DNA from: Ceratorhiza oryzae-sativae
Lineage: Eukaryota; Basidiomycota; Agaricomycetes; Cantharellales; Ceratobasidiaceae
Direction: 5' to 3'
Assembly (NCBI GenBank): GCA_030998015.1
Contig: JARWMV010000088.1
Location: forward strand, 1-64,000
DNA: 64,000 nucleotides
The notes beneath the pieces are model-generated. The model searched no databases. It was not told the DNA's origin and was given only the letters and a program-made list of their open reading frames with translations. Of the stretch, positions 20,882-33,196 are shown piece by piece. A program made the translations under genes and the position numbers. Position 1 is the first letter of the stretch. Each line of letters opens with the position of its first letter.

Positions 20882-23086
20882 ATGTCTACTCGAGCTTTAA
20901 TCGTAGCCCTTGCTGGTGCTGGAGTCCTTTGCTGGAGGTATTATCAGAATAAACATAGGCCGAAACTCCCTCCTGGCCCGCCTTCTTATCCAGTAATTGG
21001 GCAAATTTTATCGGCTCCTACGTCTTTTGAGCAGCTCCAATACAAGAGCATTAGTGATCAGCTGAAGAGTAACCTTCATACTTCCGCACTCATGACGCTT
21101 CCGGATTCTGACATTCCGATCAATAGGTGACATCATCTCGCTCCAGTTCCTCGGTTACACCATCGTCGTCCTGAGCTCCGCCGAGCTGGCAAGTCATCTG
21201 CTCGAGAAGCGCTCAACTCTGTATTCAGATAGGCCTCAAACCACTATGTTAACCGATCCCGAATTGTAAGAACACTTATCCCTCGTGATTGTGAATATCT
21301 GACATTGCCTTCGTCCTGTAAACAGGCTGGACTGGAAAGATCTTGCATTATTTACACAATATGGTGAAAGGCTTCGTGCGTACCGTCGAACATATAACGC
21401 ATGGCTCAACAAGACAGCAACTGCCGCGTTTCATGACTACCAAGTTGCTCAAACTCGGAAGATGTTACATCAATTCCTCGGTTTTGGAAATCAATTGGTA
21501 TCTTCCGAAGCGCTTGACAAGGAGATATCTCGGTTAGTATGACACATATTCGTGCTCAGGATCGTCTAACAGGGAATTAAAACGTTTTCTAGTTTGACCA
21601 CAGCTTGTGTTTTAAACGCAGCATATGGCTATGATGTGGGCTCGCTTGACGATCCATTTGTTTTGTTGGCCAGAAGAGCTGTGGACATTGCTTCACAGGC
21701 CACTCTTCCTACCAGTAAGTCCATATATTCACTTTGGCTCGATCGTGCACACCGATCATGCGCAGATTTCTTTGTCAATCTATTTCCTTCGATGCTTCTA
21801 GTTCCCGAATGGTTACCAGGGACTAGCTGGAAACAATTGGCTCGAGAATGGAGAGCTGAAAAGGAAAGAGCTCTCAATGAGCCATTTGATTGGGCCAAGT
21901 ATCAAATTGTAAGCCTCCCGTTCGTTTTCGGAACCCCTTTAGCCTCAAAGCCCTGATTAGGCGACCGGAGTGGCGAAGCCGTCTGTTGTTAGGTCTATGA
22001 TGGAGGATATTCATGGGCAAGCTACTGCTGAGGATTTCAAAACGAAAGAAGATGATTGTAAAAACATTGCACTTACCCTCTTTGGAGGCAAGCATTTGGC
22101 TCGGCACGCGTGATTCCACTGGCTAACTAATCTCGGACTAGGTGGATCCGACACGGTGAGAATGCCATTGACAATTTAGAGGAACCAATATTCATTGTGC
22201 CCTTAGATGGCGGGAACACTTATGGCGTTCATCCTGGCCATGACGTTATTCCCGCAGGCACAAGTCAAAGCTCAACTCGAAATTGACTCACTGATTGGGT
22301 CTTCTCGTCTTCCAGAGATTGGTGATAGCGAAAATCTTCCGTACATCAATTCCCTTATCCAAGAGGTCATGAGATGGCGACCGGTTCTACCGCTCGGTAA
22401 GGAACCATATGATTATCCAATTGGGGTGTTGAAATCTTTTACAGGTGTTCCCCATGCCTGCTCACAAGACGATCATATTCAAGGGTACTACATTCCGAAG
22501 GGTGCTATAGTGTACGTCAATATCACAAGTTCGTTTCCTCGGTCTCCTAATCTTGAATCTAATCCGCTCAAATGGCATGCAGACTTGGTAACATTTGGTG
22601 ACCTTCGTTTGCTCCCCACGACCCGGATTTTGCGTTAACATGAACGATAGGGCAATCACTCGTGATGAAAAAATCTACAAAGATCCTGAAGACTTCAACC
22701 CTGATCGATTCTTAGACCCGAACACTCCACATGCGCCTAACTTTGGTTGGGGACGACGGTACCACTTTCCGTTCCCAAGGGTCTCAGTTTGACTTTTTGG
22801 CGACAGAAAATGCCCAGGGACACATTTTGCAGACTCGCTGCTTTTCGTTAGCATTGCCTCGATCTTGGCCGCATTCACTATCAAAGGCGCTGAAAATAAC
22901 AAAGGTCACGATCCTCATGCTGATATTCCTGCAAATGGAATCATTTAGTACGCAACCTTCCTGACATCCATTGCGCTGGCTAATGCCTCTTCCAAAAGCC
23001 ATCCAAACCCCTTTTCGTGCAAAGTCATATCGAGATCGAAGGTACATGAAGTGCTGGTCCACAGCGCGGCCTTGGGGAGCATATAA
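20882..23086 (+). CDS. cytochrome P450 monooxygenase 2
   Basis: Tandem paralogue of the genes at 15292 and 24442. The N-terminal anchor helix (MSTRALIVALAGAGVLCW) is followed by the hinge KLPPGPPSYPVIGQIL. Later exons give LFTQYGERLRAYRR, the I-helix GGSDT-MAGTLMAF, the K-helix EVMRWRP, FNPDRF and the haem loop FGWGRR-KCPGTHFAD, split by an intron. The last exon reads HPNPFSCKVISRSKVHE and stops at 23084. Micro-exons are 22142-22155 and 22583-22597. One intron (22088-22141) uses a GC donor (gcaagc) instead of GT. No stop or frameshift was found across the joins. The protein should be an ER-bound monooxygenase of about 500 residues with unknown substrate, close to P450 gene 3. Confidence 0.9.
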
Positions 23087-24441
23087 GTGGGCGATTCGGG
23101 AATTATGGGATATGTTTTTCAGGAGACTATGTTAAGCCTTAGGCTCCGCGAGTACCTAGGAAAGTACTGAATGCCACTTACTATTGATCCCTCACTACTA
23201 CTTTTGCCTGCCCTTATCGCTATTTAAGCTGAGCTTTGCCCGAATTTCGCAGTCTGCCAAAGGCCCGCGGGTTGAGAGACGTCTTGTGCCAACCGGTGAG
23301 TTGCAAGCCAGCTTGAAGCACCATGATGACAAGTCAAAAGAGGGGCAATTAATTGAACTACAGCAATGCTTTAGTCTACAACGCTAATACAGCGCTTCAA
23401 AGTCTGCGTTGACTATTCTACGAATCTAACCGTTTCTCCCTTTCTATTATCATTGAAATAAACTCGGTCCCGCGTCCTGTAGTGGCTTGAGCTCTATATC
23501 ACTCGTTTAATTGGAGCGTAATTGTCATGAACATTTGGCATAAAAATAGCATAGCGTCACCTCCACCAAAAAAAGCAACGTCGACAAACCGATTCGTGCC
23601 TCGGTCTGTCCCTTGATGTCTACTACCCGCTTATATACACGCACTTGACCTCAGCTTGATATGCAACATCAGATTTTAACTGGCGCTCCCGCTGCGACAA
23701 TTAGGAAAGTATTCGATATGTCAGGCTCTACATGCGTAACTACAAGCCAGTAGCTTAAGGATTTGAGTCCGAATGCGGCGGATTCCAGGCCAATTTTTTG
23801 ATTAGTCGCTCAGACAACGGTACATGTGTTCAAGCAAGGACGAGAGAGCAACGGCCGAGGTACCATTGCCTCTGTGTCCTCGACTAACCAGACCTAAACA
23901 CTCACTTGAAAGCTAAATGAATCATCGAAGTAGCGGGTCATTATAAGCTATACGTCCGCAGAGTGGACAGTGTAGCGGAGAGGCTAGAATGTATGCTCCA
24001 ATATGGGAGATTTTTGCGAGAAATTACATCCGGAGAACAAAAATCGTTACCAGAAGTTCGTAAAGATGATGTCACATTATGTAGCCTTGCAAAATACAGG
24101 ATTCACGTGTTAATTTCTTGATATTAAGATGTGGGGTTTAGGCTTCGATCCGGAATGACTTCGGAAGGCATTCGTATCGTCCAAATGCAACTGATGTGGA
24201 TTCGAATTTAGCCGATCTTACCTGCAATCCATCCATGCTAACTCAATCTTGCAAGTACCTAGCCAATAAAACGAATAATCGGGTGTTTCGATCCCCTAAC
24301 CTTTACGGGGGGTACGTATTCGGTAGGGTAGACATCGCTGAGCCCGGCCATTCGGGTTGCGGGCCCGGCTGCCCGAGGCGCAGGATAAAGAGTGGTCAAT
24401 TTGACGTCCTGGATTTTGAGCACTATCACGAAGCCTAACCA
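23087..24441. other. spacer between P450 genes 2 and 3, nothing recognised
   Basis: About 1.35 kb without a convincing gene or repeat. Short open frames at 23184-23387 and 24196-24438 show no motif. Confidence 0.45.
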
Positions 24442-26646
24442 ATGCCACCTCCCACTTGTATTGCGGCGCTCATGGTGGCAGCCGCTGCTCTGGCATGGAG
24501 TCACCACAAGAGCCAGCGCAAGTCGCCGCTGCCTCCTGGTCCAACTTCCTACCCGATTATCGGGCAGCTCCTCGAGGCTCCAACATCCTACGAGCAATTC
24601 AAGTATAAAATTATCAGTGAACGCCTCAAGAGTAAGCCTAGTTCGTTCGCAACAAATTCCGGGAGATTCTGAATACGACTTAGGTGATATCATATCGTTT
24701 CAATTCCTTGGTTTCACGATCGTGGTCGCTAGTTCGGCGCAAATGGCGACCGACATTTTTGAAGCACATTCAAATCTATACTCTGACAGGCCGCAAACAG
24801 TCATGCTCACCGATCCGCAGCTGTGAGCCCGTTTGAAATAGGCATGATTGAAGTTCTCTAACCGTCCCGCCGATCACATGAATACAGGATGAATTGGGGA
24901 AATGCCGTGCTGTTCACACAGTACGATAATCGTCTTCGCGCTTACCACCGGATCTTCAATAAGTGGCTCAGTAAATCAGCCATTAAAACGTTTCATCACC
25001 ATCAAGTATCTCAGGTTCGGAAGACTTTGCGTCATTTTTTGACCTTTGGAGATAAGCCAATATCTTCTGAAGCGGTCGACCAGGAGATTTATCGGTCAGC
25101 CGTACTTCTATTAAATCTTGACTTCTTGAGTTAAAATATTATAACAAGACTTACTGCAGCCACGTTACTTTATGCGGCATACGGCTATGAAGTCAAGTCT
25201 TTGGAAGATCGATTAGTGTTCTTGGCCAAACGGGCAATTGATATCACTTCACAAGTTGCATTGCCGAGCAGTATGCCGATTTCACCTACATTGAAGGGCA
25301 GCTAACCAGTCGTATGCAGACTTTCTCGTGAATGTGATTCCCTCACTGGTTCGTCTTCCAGAATGGGTTCCGGGCACTAGTTGGAAGCAGCTAGCTCGCA
25401 AGTGGAGAGCGGAAAAAGACAGTGCAATCAATGAACCGTTTGAGTGGGTCAAGAATCAAATCGTGAGTTAAGCGAGATTTTGCTGAATGTATGCCTGTTC
25501 ACTGGAATTCACAGGCAAATGGGTCAGCAAGACCATCAATCATCCAGTCTATGCTGGAGAACTTGAACGATCCTACTACCGAGAGAGGATATAAGATGGA
25601 GGAAGAGGACTGCAAAAATATTGCGTTTACCCTTTTTGGGGGTGAGACTCTCTGCTTATTAGGTCGTGTGTGGCGTTTAATTTGATACCCTCTTATATTT
25701 CAGGCGGGTCAGATACGGTCAGCGTCTAGATTCTGATTGTGGAGGACGTTATCTGATATTATGGGTTAGATGGCAGGAACGCTTATGGCATTCATATTGG
25801 CTATGAGGATGTTTCCAGAGATACAAGCAAAGGCTCAGCATGAGATAGACACAGTGATTGGAACGAGCAGACTTCCGGAAATCGACGACAAGGAGGATCT
25901 TCCATATGTAAACAACCTGATTCAAGAAGTGATGAGATGGCGACCAGTGCTGCCGCTTGGTGAGTGTACGATTTGGAAACATGCGAGAGATTTTAACGGA
26001 TCTGTTAGGCGTCCCACATGCTTGTTCGCAGGATAACGTGTTAAATGGCTACTTCATACCGAAAGGAACCATAGTGTGCGTCAATATAATTTGAAATTTG
26101 TGCGGTTGGTTTTAATGTCCACCACCGGGTGACCGGATGCACAGGATGGGTAATGTTTGGTGCGTCGCGATAGCTCTTGAATGCACAGATCTTATAATGA
26201 TATACATGCAGGGCAATGAGCCGCGACGAAAGTATATATCGGGATCCGGAAACCTTCAACCCGGATAGGTTCTTGGATCCAAATACGCCACCAATCCCTG
26301 CATTCGGTTGGGGACGAAGGTACTTTGCTCCGTATTGCGATACTAATAGCGACTGAAAGGACCGACCAGGAAATGCCCAGGGACACATCTCGCAGATGTC
26401 CTGATGTTCACTAGTATCGCGTCCATCCTAGCAGCGTTTAATATTACAGGTCCTGGAAACCCTAAAAAGCATAATCCCTATTGGGATATGCCAGCAAACG
26501 GCATTCTCTAGTATGCCTACTTTTAAATCCCAATGATTATATCTGACAGTTATTATAGCCACCCAAATCCATTTTCGTGTAAAATGGTGCCGAGATCGGA
26601 GGCACATGAAGCTCTTGTGCAGAGAGCGGCTTTAGAAACAGCCTAA
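24442..26646 (+). CDS. cytochrome P450 monooxygenase 3
   Basis: Third member of the tandem array. An anchor helix (CIAALMVAAAALAW) and hinge PLPPGPTSYPIIGQLL are followed by the same exon order as gene 2: AVLFTQYDNRLRAYHR, ATLLYAAYGYEVK, PEWVPGTSWKQLAR, micro-exon 25704-25717 completing GGSDT, MAGTLMAFILAMRMFPEIQ, the K-helix EVMRWRPVLPL, micro-exon 26145-26159 (MGNVW), FNPDRFLDP, the split haem loop FGWGRR-KCPGTHLAD, and a last exon ending EALVQRAALETA. All joins keep frame, so the gene reads as intact. The close match with gene 2 in exon phases and in the MAGTLMAF replacement after the I-helix indicates a more recent duplication of these two than of gene 1. Confidence 0.9.
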
Positions 26647-26966
26647 TGTACCAAATGGAGCGTATACTCTTTTGGATGGTTCTGGATGATGGTCGGAGGG
26701 ACGGCGTATATGTATATTAGGATTGAAATAGTTGCACTTGACTTGCCTTGCTGCAACTTGAGCTGGACGTGGGGATTTGGAGAGTGGCGGGACACGATCG
26801 GCGCTAAGTCATTGTTATGCCGTGTCACGTGTCAATTCTTTACTTTTCCCCCACCGCCCCCCGGTCGGCACACCCACAAGATCTGCGTAGCCTCATCTTG
26901 GGACTTGCTTGGTGTTCCTATCATATCTTCGCGACAAGCAGGATAGTATATTATCTTGGCAACGGC

Positions 26967-29658
26967 ATGTCGATGATACCTCCGCCTCCCCCACCGGGCG
27001 TTGCGTTGGTTCCTCCGCCACTTCCTCCAGGCTGGTCGGAGCATAAAGGTAGGCCGTGCGAGCGAGAATAAACTCAAATCCACTAAACACCCAAACTTGT
27101 ACAATAGCTCCCTCTGGCCACACATATTATTACCATGCCGCCACAAAGCAGTCCACTTATACACGACCACTCCCACCTATCCACATGGGAGGCCCTCTCC
27201 CCGGCCAGGTTCCGCCATTTCCTCCGAATATATCTCTAGCAGCTCCAACAGAATCTCTGGTTGCACCTGCTCAAACCTCCGAACCAACCGAGAAAAAATC
27301 CAAAAAGTCCAAGAAGGAGAAGCCTTTGACCAAAACGCCAGTCCCTGGAACGGAATGGTTGCGAGTGGTTACAACGCTGGGCAACGTGTTTTTCACTCAC
27401 ACGGGACGAAAAGAGAGTGTGTGGACTTGCCCTGAGGAGATTGCTGAAGCGGTCGCCGAGATGGAACGGGAAGAAGAGAGGCTAAAGGCCGAACAAAAGG
27501 CGCGAGAAGAGAGAGAAAAGGCGGAGGCGGAGGCAAAGGAACGGGAGGAGCGCGAGAAGGCTGAGGTAGAGAGAATAAAGAAGGAGCTAGAGGCGCTGGG
27601 GGTCAAGAGAAAAGCGGACGAGCCCGCCGAGAAGGCCTCGAAAAAACCGCGTGTAGAGGATGAAGAGGAGGGATCTGCGCCTGAAGGTGATGTCGATCAT
27701 GACCCGTCTAAGAAGGCGAAAGAGCTAGAGGTTTCGGTTCCGCCCGTCTTTGCGGTCCCGGCCCAGGTCAAGCTCGATCCGGAAGAGGCTCGGGCGCTGT
27801 TTACGGTGTGTAATACCGTCTACGTTCTGCTGGTTGTTTACTAATGCATTCTTTGTAGACACTTCTCAACGAGGTCTCCCCAAATCCCCTATTGCCATAC
27901 GATCAAGCCTTGCCCCAGCTCGTCAACGATGCCCGATACGTGCTGCTCCCGCCAAACGAACGCAAATCGGTATTCGATGATTGGTGCAAGGTAGGCCTAA
28001 TTGATCACGTCGTGAATCACAAACTAAATGCTTTGCCTAGGAACGAGCCCGGAACCTCCGCAAAAATAAAATAAAGGAGGCGAACACCACTCCCGAGGCA
28101 GCCTATGAGGGTCTCCTCCGTGCCGAAGTAAAATCAACCCGAACATCGTGGGATGATTTTCGTCGAAAATGGAAAAAGGATCGAAGGTTTTATGATTTTG
28201 GGAGGGACGACAAGGAGCGCGAAAAAAAGTTCCGGAGTTGGTTGGTTGAGCTCGGCGAAGGTAAGTTCTATCTGTCCTGTCCTTTCAACATATCTAAATA
28301 CCGTACAGTCAAGAGGAAGGAGGCGAAACAAGCGGAGGATCGATTTGTTGAGTTGTTGAAAACCCTGGGTGACATCGCGCCCAACTCCGAATGGAAGGAT
28401 GTGCGTACGTATCGTGAAATATCGATTGTTTTCCATCTAATGTCGGTACACAGGTCAAGCGTGGAATTTCTCAAGACCCTCGGTACGATGCTGTTGGGTC
28501 TGCTAGTCGACGCGAAGAGCTGTTCAACAGATTCAAATCGACCCTCTCGCACGAGTCGGCTCCAGCTGCGACCCCCAATGAACCTGAAAAAACTGGCAAG
28601 GCGGAAACCGAGAAAGAAAGCAAATCGGCCAGACGAGAACGCGCTCTCAAGGAACGAGAGTCTCAGGTTCGGGCTGCACAGAATCAGGTCGAGAGGGACA
28701 TTGGGCGCTCGAAGGGACGGTTGGGGAAGGAAGAGGCCGAGCGAGAGTTTGGGACGGTGTTGACCGACGCGATTCGGGATCCTCTAGTATGTTACCCAAG
28801 CGATTTATTTCTATGCTTTCCTGACACACTCTCTAGATCACATGGGATGCAGCGCTCTCTGCTATGAATTCCGACCCGCGATTCCAGCATGCCGTTCAGG
28901 TGCTTTCTTTGGGCGCCCAACGAGCGTTGTTTGCCGCCCATATCGAGCACATCCGCTCCCGATACCTCTCCCAATTACACGCCTTGTTCGAGGCTAACAC
29001 AACTGGGCTTAACATGCCAGCCCAATCTTTACCAAAATCCATCCGACGGAGTCTCCCTGCCACAAAACTTGGTTTCGCTCAAGAACAAGACGAAACACCT
29101 GCCAGCAACAAGGACGACACAGACGACGAAGATGACCCCGACAAGCCTTCCCGTCACGACAAGTTAGACCCCGGGCTGGCCGACGAGTTTGCTAGGTGGC
29201 AGCGCGCGAGAGGGGTAGAGGCTCGGCTCGCATTCGATGCGATGCTTGCAGAGAATTCCTTTGTGGAGTTTTGGGGTCGATTGGCCAAGATGGGTGGGGA
29301 GGGTGTGGGTGGTGGTGTGCCGGTTGAAGAAGGCGAGGACGAAGACGGGGGAGAGGGTGGTGGAGGAAAGGTTGATATGAAGACGCTTGCGAAGAATGTC
29401 GACGTAGGTGAAATGGAAAAGGTGTTGCAGGTAATTCCATCACATATTTGCATGTCCATGACGTTGACTTGGGTGGGTCCATAGCATGACGCTCGATATA
29501 CAACATTCGACCACATACCCGAACAGAGGGAACAGTGGCTGCGAGTACGTCTCTCATGATCATCAGGATATTATCACACTAACAGTGTTGCAAAGGATTA
29601 TTTAGCTCGGCAAAGCGCTCCAAAACTATCTGTCCACGCATACGAATCAAGGGCCTAG
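26967..29658 (+). CDS. WW/FF-domain protein, TCERG1 (CA150)-like transcription elongation/splicing factor
   Basis: The start at 26967 opens a proline-rich head (MSMIPPPPPPGVALVPPPLP) running into a first WW domain (GWSEHK, intron, APSGHTYYYHAATKQSTYT). A second WW-like domain has EWLRVVTTLGNVFFTHTGRK. A long Glu/Lys/Arg coiled-coil stretch follows, then a series of FF domains (ARALFTTLLNEVSPNPLLP; TSWDDFRRKWKKDRRFYDF; VKRKEAKQAEDRFVELL; ITWDAALSAMNSDPRFQHA). The family couples the phosphorylated C-terminal tail of RNA polymerase II to splicing factors in the nucleus. About seven introns are needed. The last exons read ARYTTFDHIPEQREQWLR then DYLARQSAPKLSVH with the stop at 29656. Gly/Glu-rich low complexity lies near 29290-29370. 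Prp40-type proteins share this domain plan and are the main alternative. Confidence 0.87.
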
Positions 29659-29763
29659 TTCATTATGCTCGATCTATCGTCGCGTTCTTACTCCAAATAT
29701 TGTTTATTACCCCCTAATACATTCCATCTCCAAGAACTTACTCAAGACTCAACCACTTGAGAT

Positions 29764-32700
29764 TAGGGCTCTTCCGGATGCGGTTCGAGCACGTTCGGCT
29801 GGGCAAGCCGACGGATCTTACGTAAGAAACTGAGCCGAGCCGACACCGCCGGTTCCAAACCGTGATTATTTCGGTTTATATTAGTCAGGCATAATACATT
29901 CATGAACTCTCAATTGTACGGGACATCTAACACAACACACGAGCTCCAATTAAGGATCGTTTGAACGCCCAATCTGCTTTTCAAGCAGCATTCCTGCTCG
30001 GTAGTTCATGAGCATCCATATCGTCTCTGCACCAAGAGATTGGCGGCGCAGAGATATAACATCATGACCCATGTTGAAGACGCACTCTACTGCCACCGAT
30101 GTACCTATGTGTACTTGTTAGCTACATAAAATGTAATCCACACATTCAACAGTTTACCTGGAATGGATAGAAAATCGCGTGCCATAACAGCAAGCTGAGG
30201 AAAGCGATGCGCGTTCTGGCTCCACCAGATGAGTGGAGGTTGCTTTGTTACCTCCTCTGATAGATATGCTGTGATCTCACCAGCGGCAGAGTTTGGTGGA
30301 GAAAGGCGTCGAGACCGAGAGGCCAATGGAATTTGCGCTTTCCAGGCTCGGGTAAACTCGTCGAGCTCTTCACTGTCTGTCGGTTGTACCAAATCGCTTT
30401 TTTGATTTGGGTCATCGACTACAGGCGAATGGTGATTGTAGAATGTTTCGCATGTCTCACGAAAGGTGGCTGCGCAATCTTTAACCCATTCTTTCGAGAA
30501 CAGGGTAGCTGTTAAGCCCTTGTTAGCCTTGAAGAGTGTATCCTTAAAGCGTGGATCCAGTACTAGGAAAAGAATCAATAAAATGCGACTATGTAAAGAG
30601 AGATTGGCAAGTACCTGTAGCAAAGTAATAATATTCTGAATCGTATGTCGCCTTATCAAAGAATTCCAAGAGCTTTTCTTTGCAGGCTGTTATTCCAGCA
30701 GCGAGTGAGGGTGAGTTTACTACGGCTGATCCTGTCTCCAAATCCATGAGATAGGAAATCAACAAGAAATAGACCTGCAAAGAGTAACTCAAGGTGGGGT
30801 ACTTCTTGGCTGACATCATAGTCAATGCACTGCGAAAAAACTGTTGAGGATTGTTAAAGAACTATATCAGTGTTTTTAAAAGCTCTCATACCTTGAGCCA
30901 TTTACCCACTTGTGCTACAGCGGTCCACTCGCTTCTTGAGAGCCTGTATGGGCGATATAATGTGATCTTTGGGTGATTCACCAGTGCATCAATTGCCTAT
31001 GAATTTGGGATTTTAGTGGCCAGGCAGACGACACTGCAAGAGGACTTACTTCGGAAAACTCCAGTGCTCACTCGATCATCAAGAAGACTGAGTTCCATTG
31101 AGTCGGAACGTCTAGAATCAAATTCTTGACGGTTTTCCTCTTGTAACTTTGGTTTTCATCCCACACCTTTCGCTCATGCCATTCCTCTATCTGTGTAGCA
31201 GTGGCAATAAAAAGTTCCATTTGCTGCGGTGACAATCAGACCAATTTTGAGATTTTTCGAATCTATGAAATTGAAGAAACTTCAATTTTAGAGCGCATAT
31301 AATGAGCAAACTCAATTACACACCTTATCAATAGTGGAAGTCAGATCGACAGAAGAGTCTAGCTTGGTATCCAAGTCATCCTCAAGAGCCTCGATGTTAT
31401 TGATGGCAACAAACAATTCCGCCTCTTCAGGAGTCAATTGAAGGTCTTGTGGGTTGAAATCGTGCATATCTGTCGACGTAGGAACAGCTTTGATGCTCCT
31501 CAACAGGGACATTACAGCCAAGTGGATTATATGCACCAGACAGCGGATCTGGCCTTTCCCTGGGTCCCAGTGTAATTTTGATGACGATTGACCAAGAGAA
31601 GCAGAAAGATGATGCACAAGCGTCCTGTTAGTGCTAGCATTGTCACCTACTAATGCCAGAAGCTTGTCTTCGATTCCAAGCTCAGTAAGAGCTGAACCAA
31701 CCACTATTGACATATTTTCGCCTGTATGTGCACCATGCAGCTTGACAAAATCAAGCAGGACCTCTTCCAGATGCCAGTCCTTGGTAATCCAGCTACCAAC
31801 AATGGCCAGGAAGGCAATTCGATTAGACGACGTCCAGCCATCGCATGATATTGCCATAAGACCTGACAGAGATGTTAGATAGTTTCGAGTAGATTGTCGG
31901 GCTGTTGAGGCATCCTTAAAGACGCGGTCCCTAATTGCTTTTGATTTGACAAGATGCCTGTCAAGAGCGGGCTTGAGGTAGGTCAACAGGTCACGGAATT
32001 CTTCGTTTTCAACTTGAGTGAATGGACGGTTGTCGGCAACAATCCATCGTGTCAAGCGGCAATAGAATTCATCGATATGAAAGACCTATTTTTAAAAGAT
32101 TTAAGATCAGAGTATGATGAGATATCAAGCCAGACTCACAGCTTGTTTGGAGTCTAAATCTTCAGGCTGTATATTGGGCTTCTGGTCTTTCAGCGGCTTG
32201 CCCGAGGCAATCCAGTCTGCATGCTCGGCATTTTGCCAAATCAAACTATGTTTTGAATGAAGATGAGCGATTATATTCGATGTGGAGCCCTTCGCTTTAC
32301 CCCCCCTTACCCAGCGCCATCCCCCACCCTTTCGACATATGCCACACTTTAGTGTACAGGATACAAATTTGCCTATGTCATCGGTTACAAGATCGTAAAT
32401 GTCTACAAATTGAAATACGAGTGAACGATTTTTAGAAAAGTGTATGCTATCAGCGGCATTAGCAAGAGTAGCACGACCACGAAGGAGGGAGCGATGGGCG
32501 TAAAGCTGTTCAGGGGCGACGGGCACCACCGGGAGCAGGGGGTTCAGAGGAACGTCGGTTCGCTCGATTTCGTCGACGCGAGCTCGTTTAGAAGGGGTAG
32601 CCATAATTTGTGAGAGGTCTAGAGATTTGGAGTTCAACAGGCGATTCGGGTTGCCTCTGGCACTCAATCCGCTGTTTTATAGCTAGTGGCGAACTGGTGG

Positions 32701-32851
32701 CGAGTCGCTGACTCACCATCCGACGAATATTCTCGATAACCCTCGGCTTCATCCGTCAGCTGATGACTCAGCACGGCTCGGTTATCGGCGACCGAAAACC
32801 GAAAACCGAACTTTCAGTTCTGGCGGTTAAACCGAATCCGGAAGGGCCCTA
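29764..32851 (-). mobile_element. hAT DNA transposon 2 with 22-bp inverted repeats, no visible target duplication
   Basis: Left end TAGGGCTCTTCCGGATGCGGTT (29764-29785) and right end TAGGGCCCTTCCGGATTCGGTT (reverse complement, 32830-32851) match at 20 of 22 positions and enclose a hAT transposase gene. Subterminal CGGTTT-type repeats occur near both ends. The 8 bp outside the ends differ (CTTGAGAT and ATCACAGA), so no target duplication can be claimed. It may have decayed or been lost by recombination or a flanking rearrangement. Confidence 0.85.
29950..32604 (-). CDS. hAT transposase with BED-type zinc finger (spliced)
   Basis: I chose the ATG at 32604 (MATPSKRARV); an in-frame ATG at 32667 is also possible. 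Exon 1 carries a BED-like finger (CGICRKGGGWRWV and HLHSKH, about 32330-32240) and ends in a GTGAGT donor. Exon 2 (about 32090-31320) has the catalytic core: MAISCDGWTSSNRIAFLAIV, HTGENMSIVV, ALVGDNASTNRTLV, RCLVHIIHLAVMSLL. Later exons give LDPRFKDTLF and PPLIWWSQNAHRFPQLAVMA. The final join SIPG-TSVAVECVFN restores the C-terminal dimerisation motif and ends at 29950. The reading is compatible with an intact spliced gene. The transposase is a different hAT lineage from the one at 9569. Confidence 0.85.
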
Positions 32852-33196
32852 ATCACAGAGGCTATCTATGAACTCATCTTTAACCAAATATCAATAGGCC
32901 ACGGTTCAAGCAAATCCCGTCGGGGGGAAAGCAATTTAAGACTATATAAACTACGGTAACTACTTGACCTTTGCTTATCCTCGGGATGTACGCGGAACGA
33001 GTGTAACCTCAAGATATCCATACGCGACTAGATTCTATGGCCCTCAGCCTAGTATGAGCCAATTTGAAAGTTTAATTCATTCCCATTTTCCAAACCTCAA
33101 ATACAAAGAGGCCAGTTTATCAAAAAAAAAAAAAAAAAACCCCTATTTATGTGTTTGTGCATTGGAGGAAGTTATTTCCGCTTGCACCTTGATGGG

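Noticed and set aside
15292..26646. P450 array as part of a secondary-metabolite cluster
   Set aside because: No synthase, prenyltransferase, terpene cyclase, methyltransferase or transporter gene was found next to the array, so a tandem expansion is the simpler reading.
33120..33140. A-run that might mark a retroposed poly-A tail
   Set aside because: No adjacent LINE/SINE body or target duplication is visible. It is a simple homopolymer tract.
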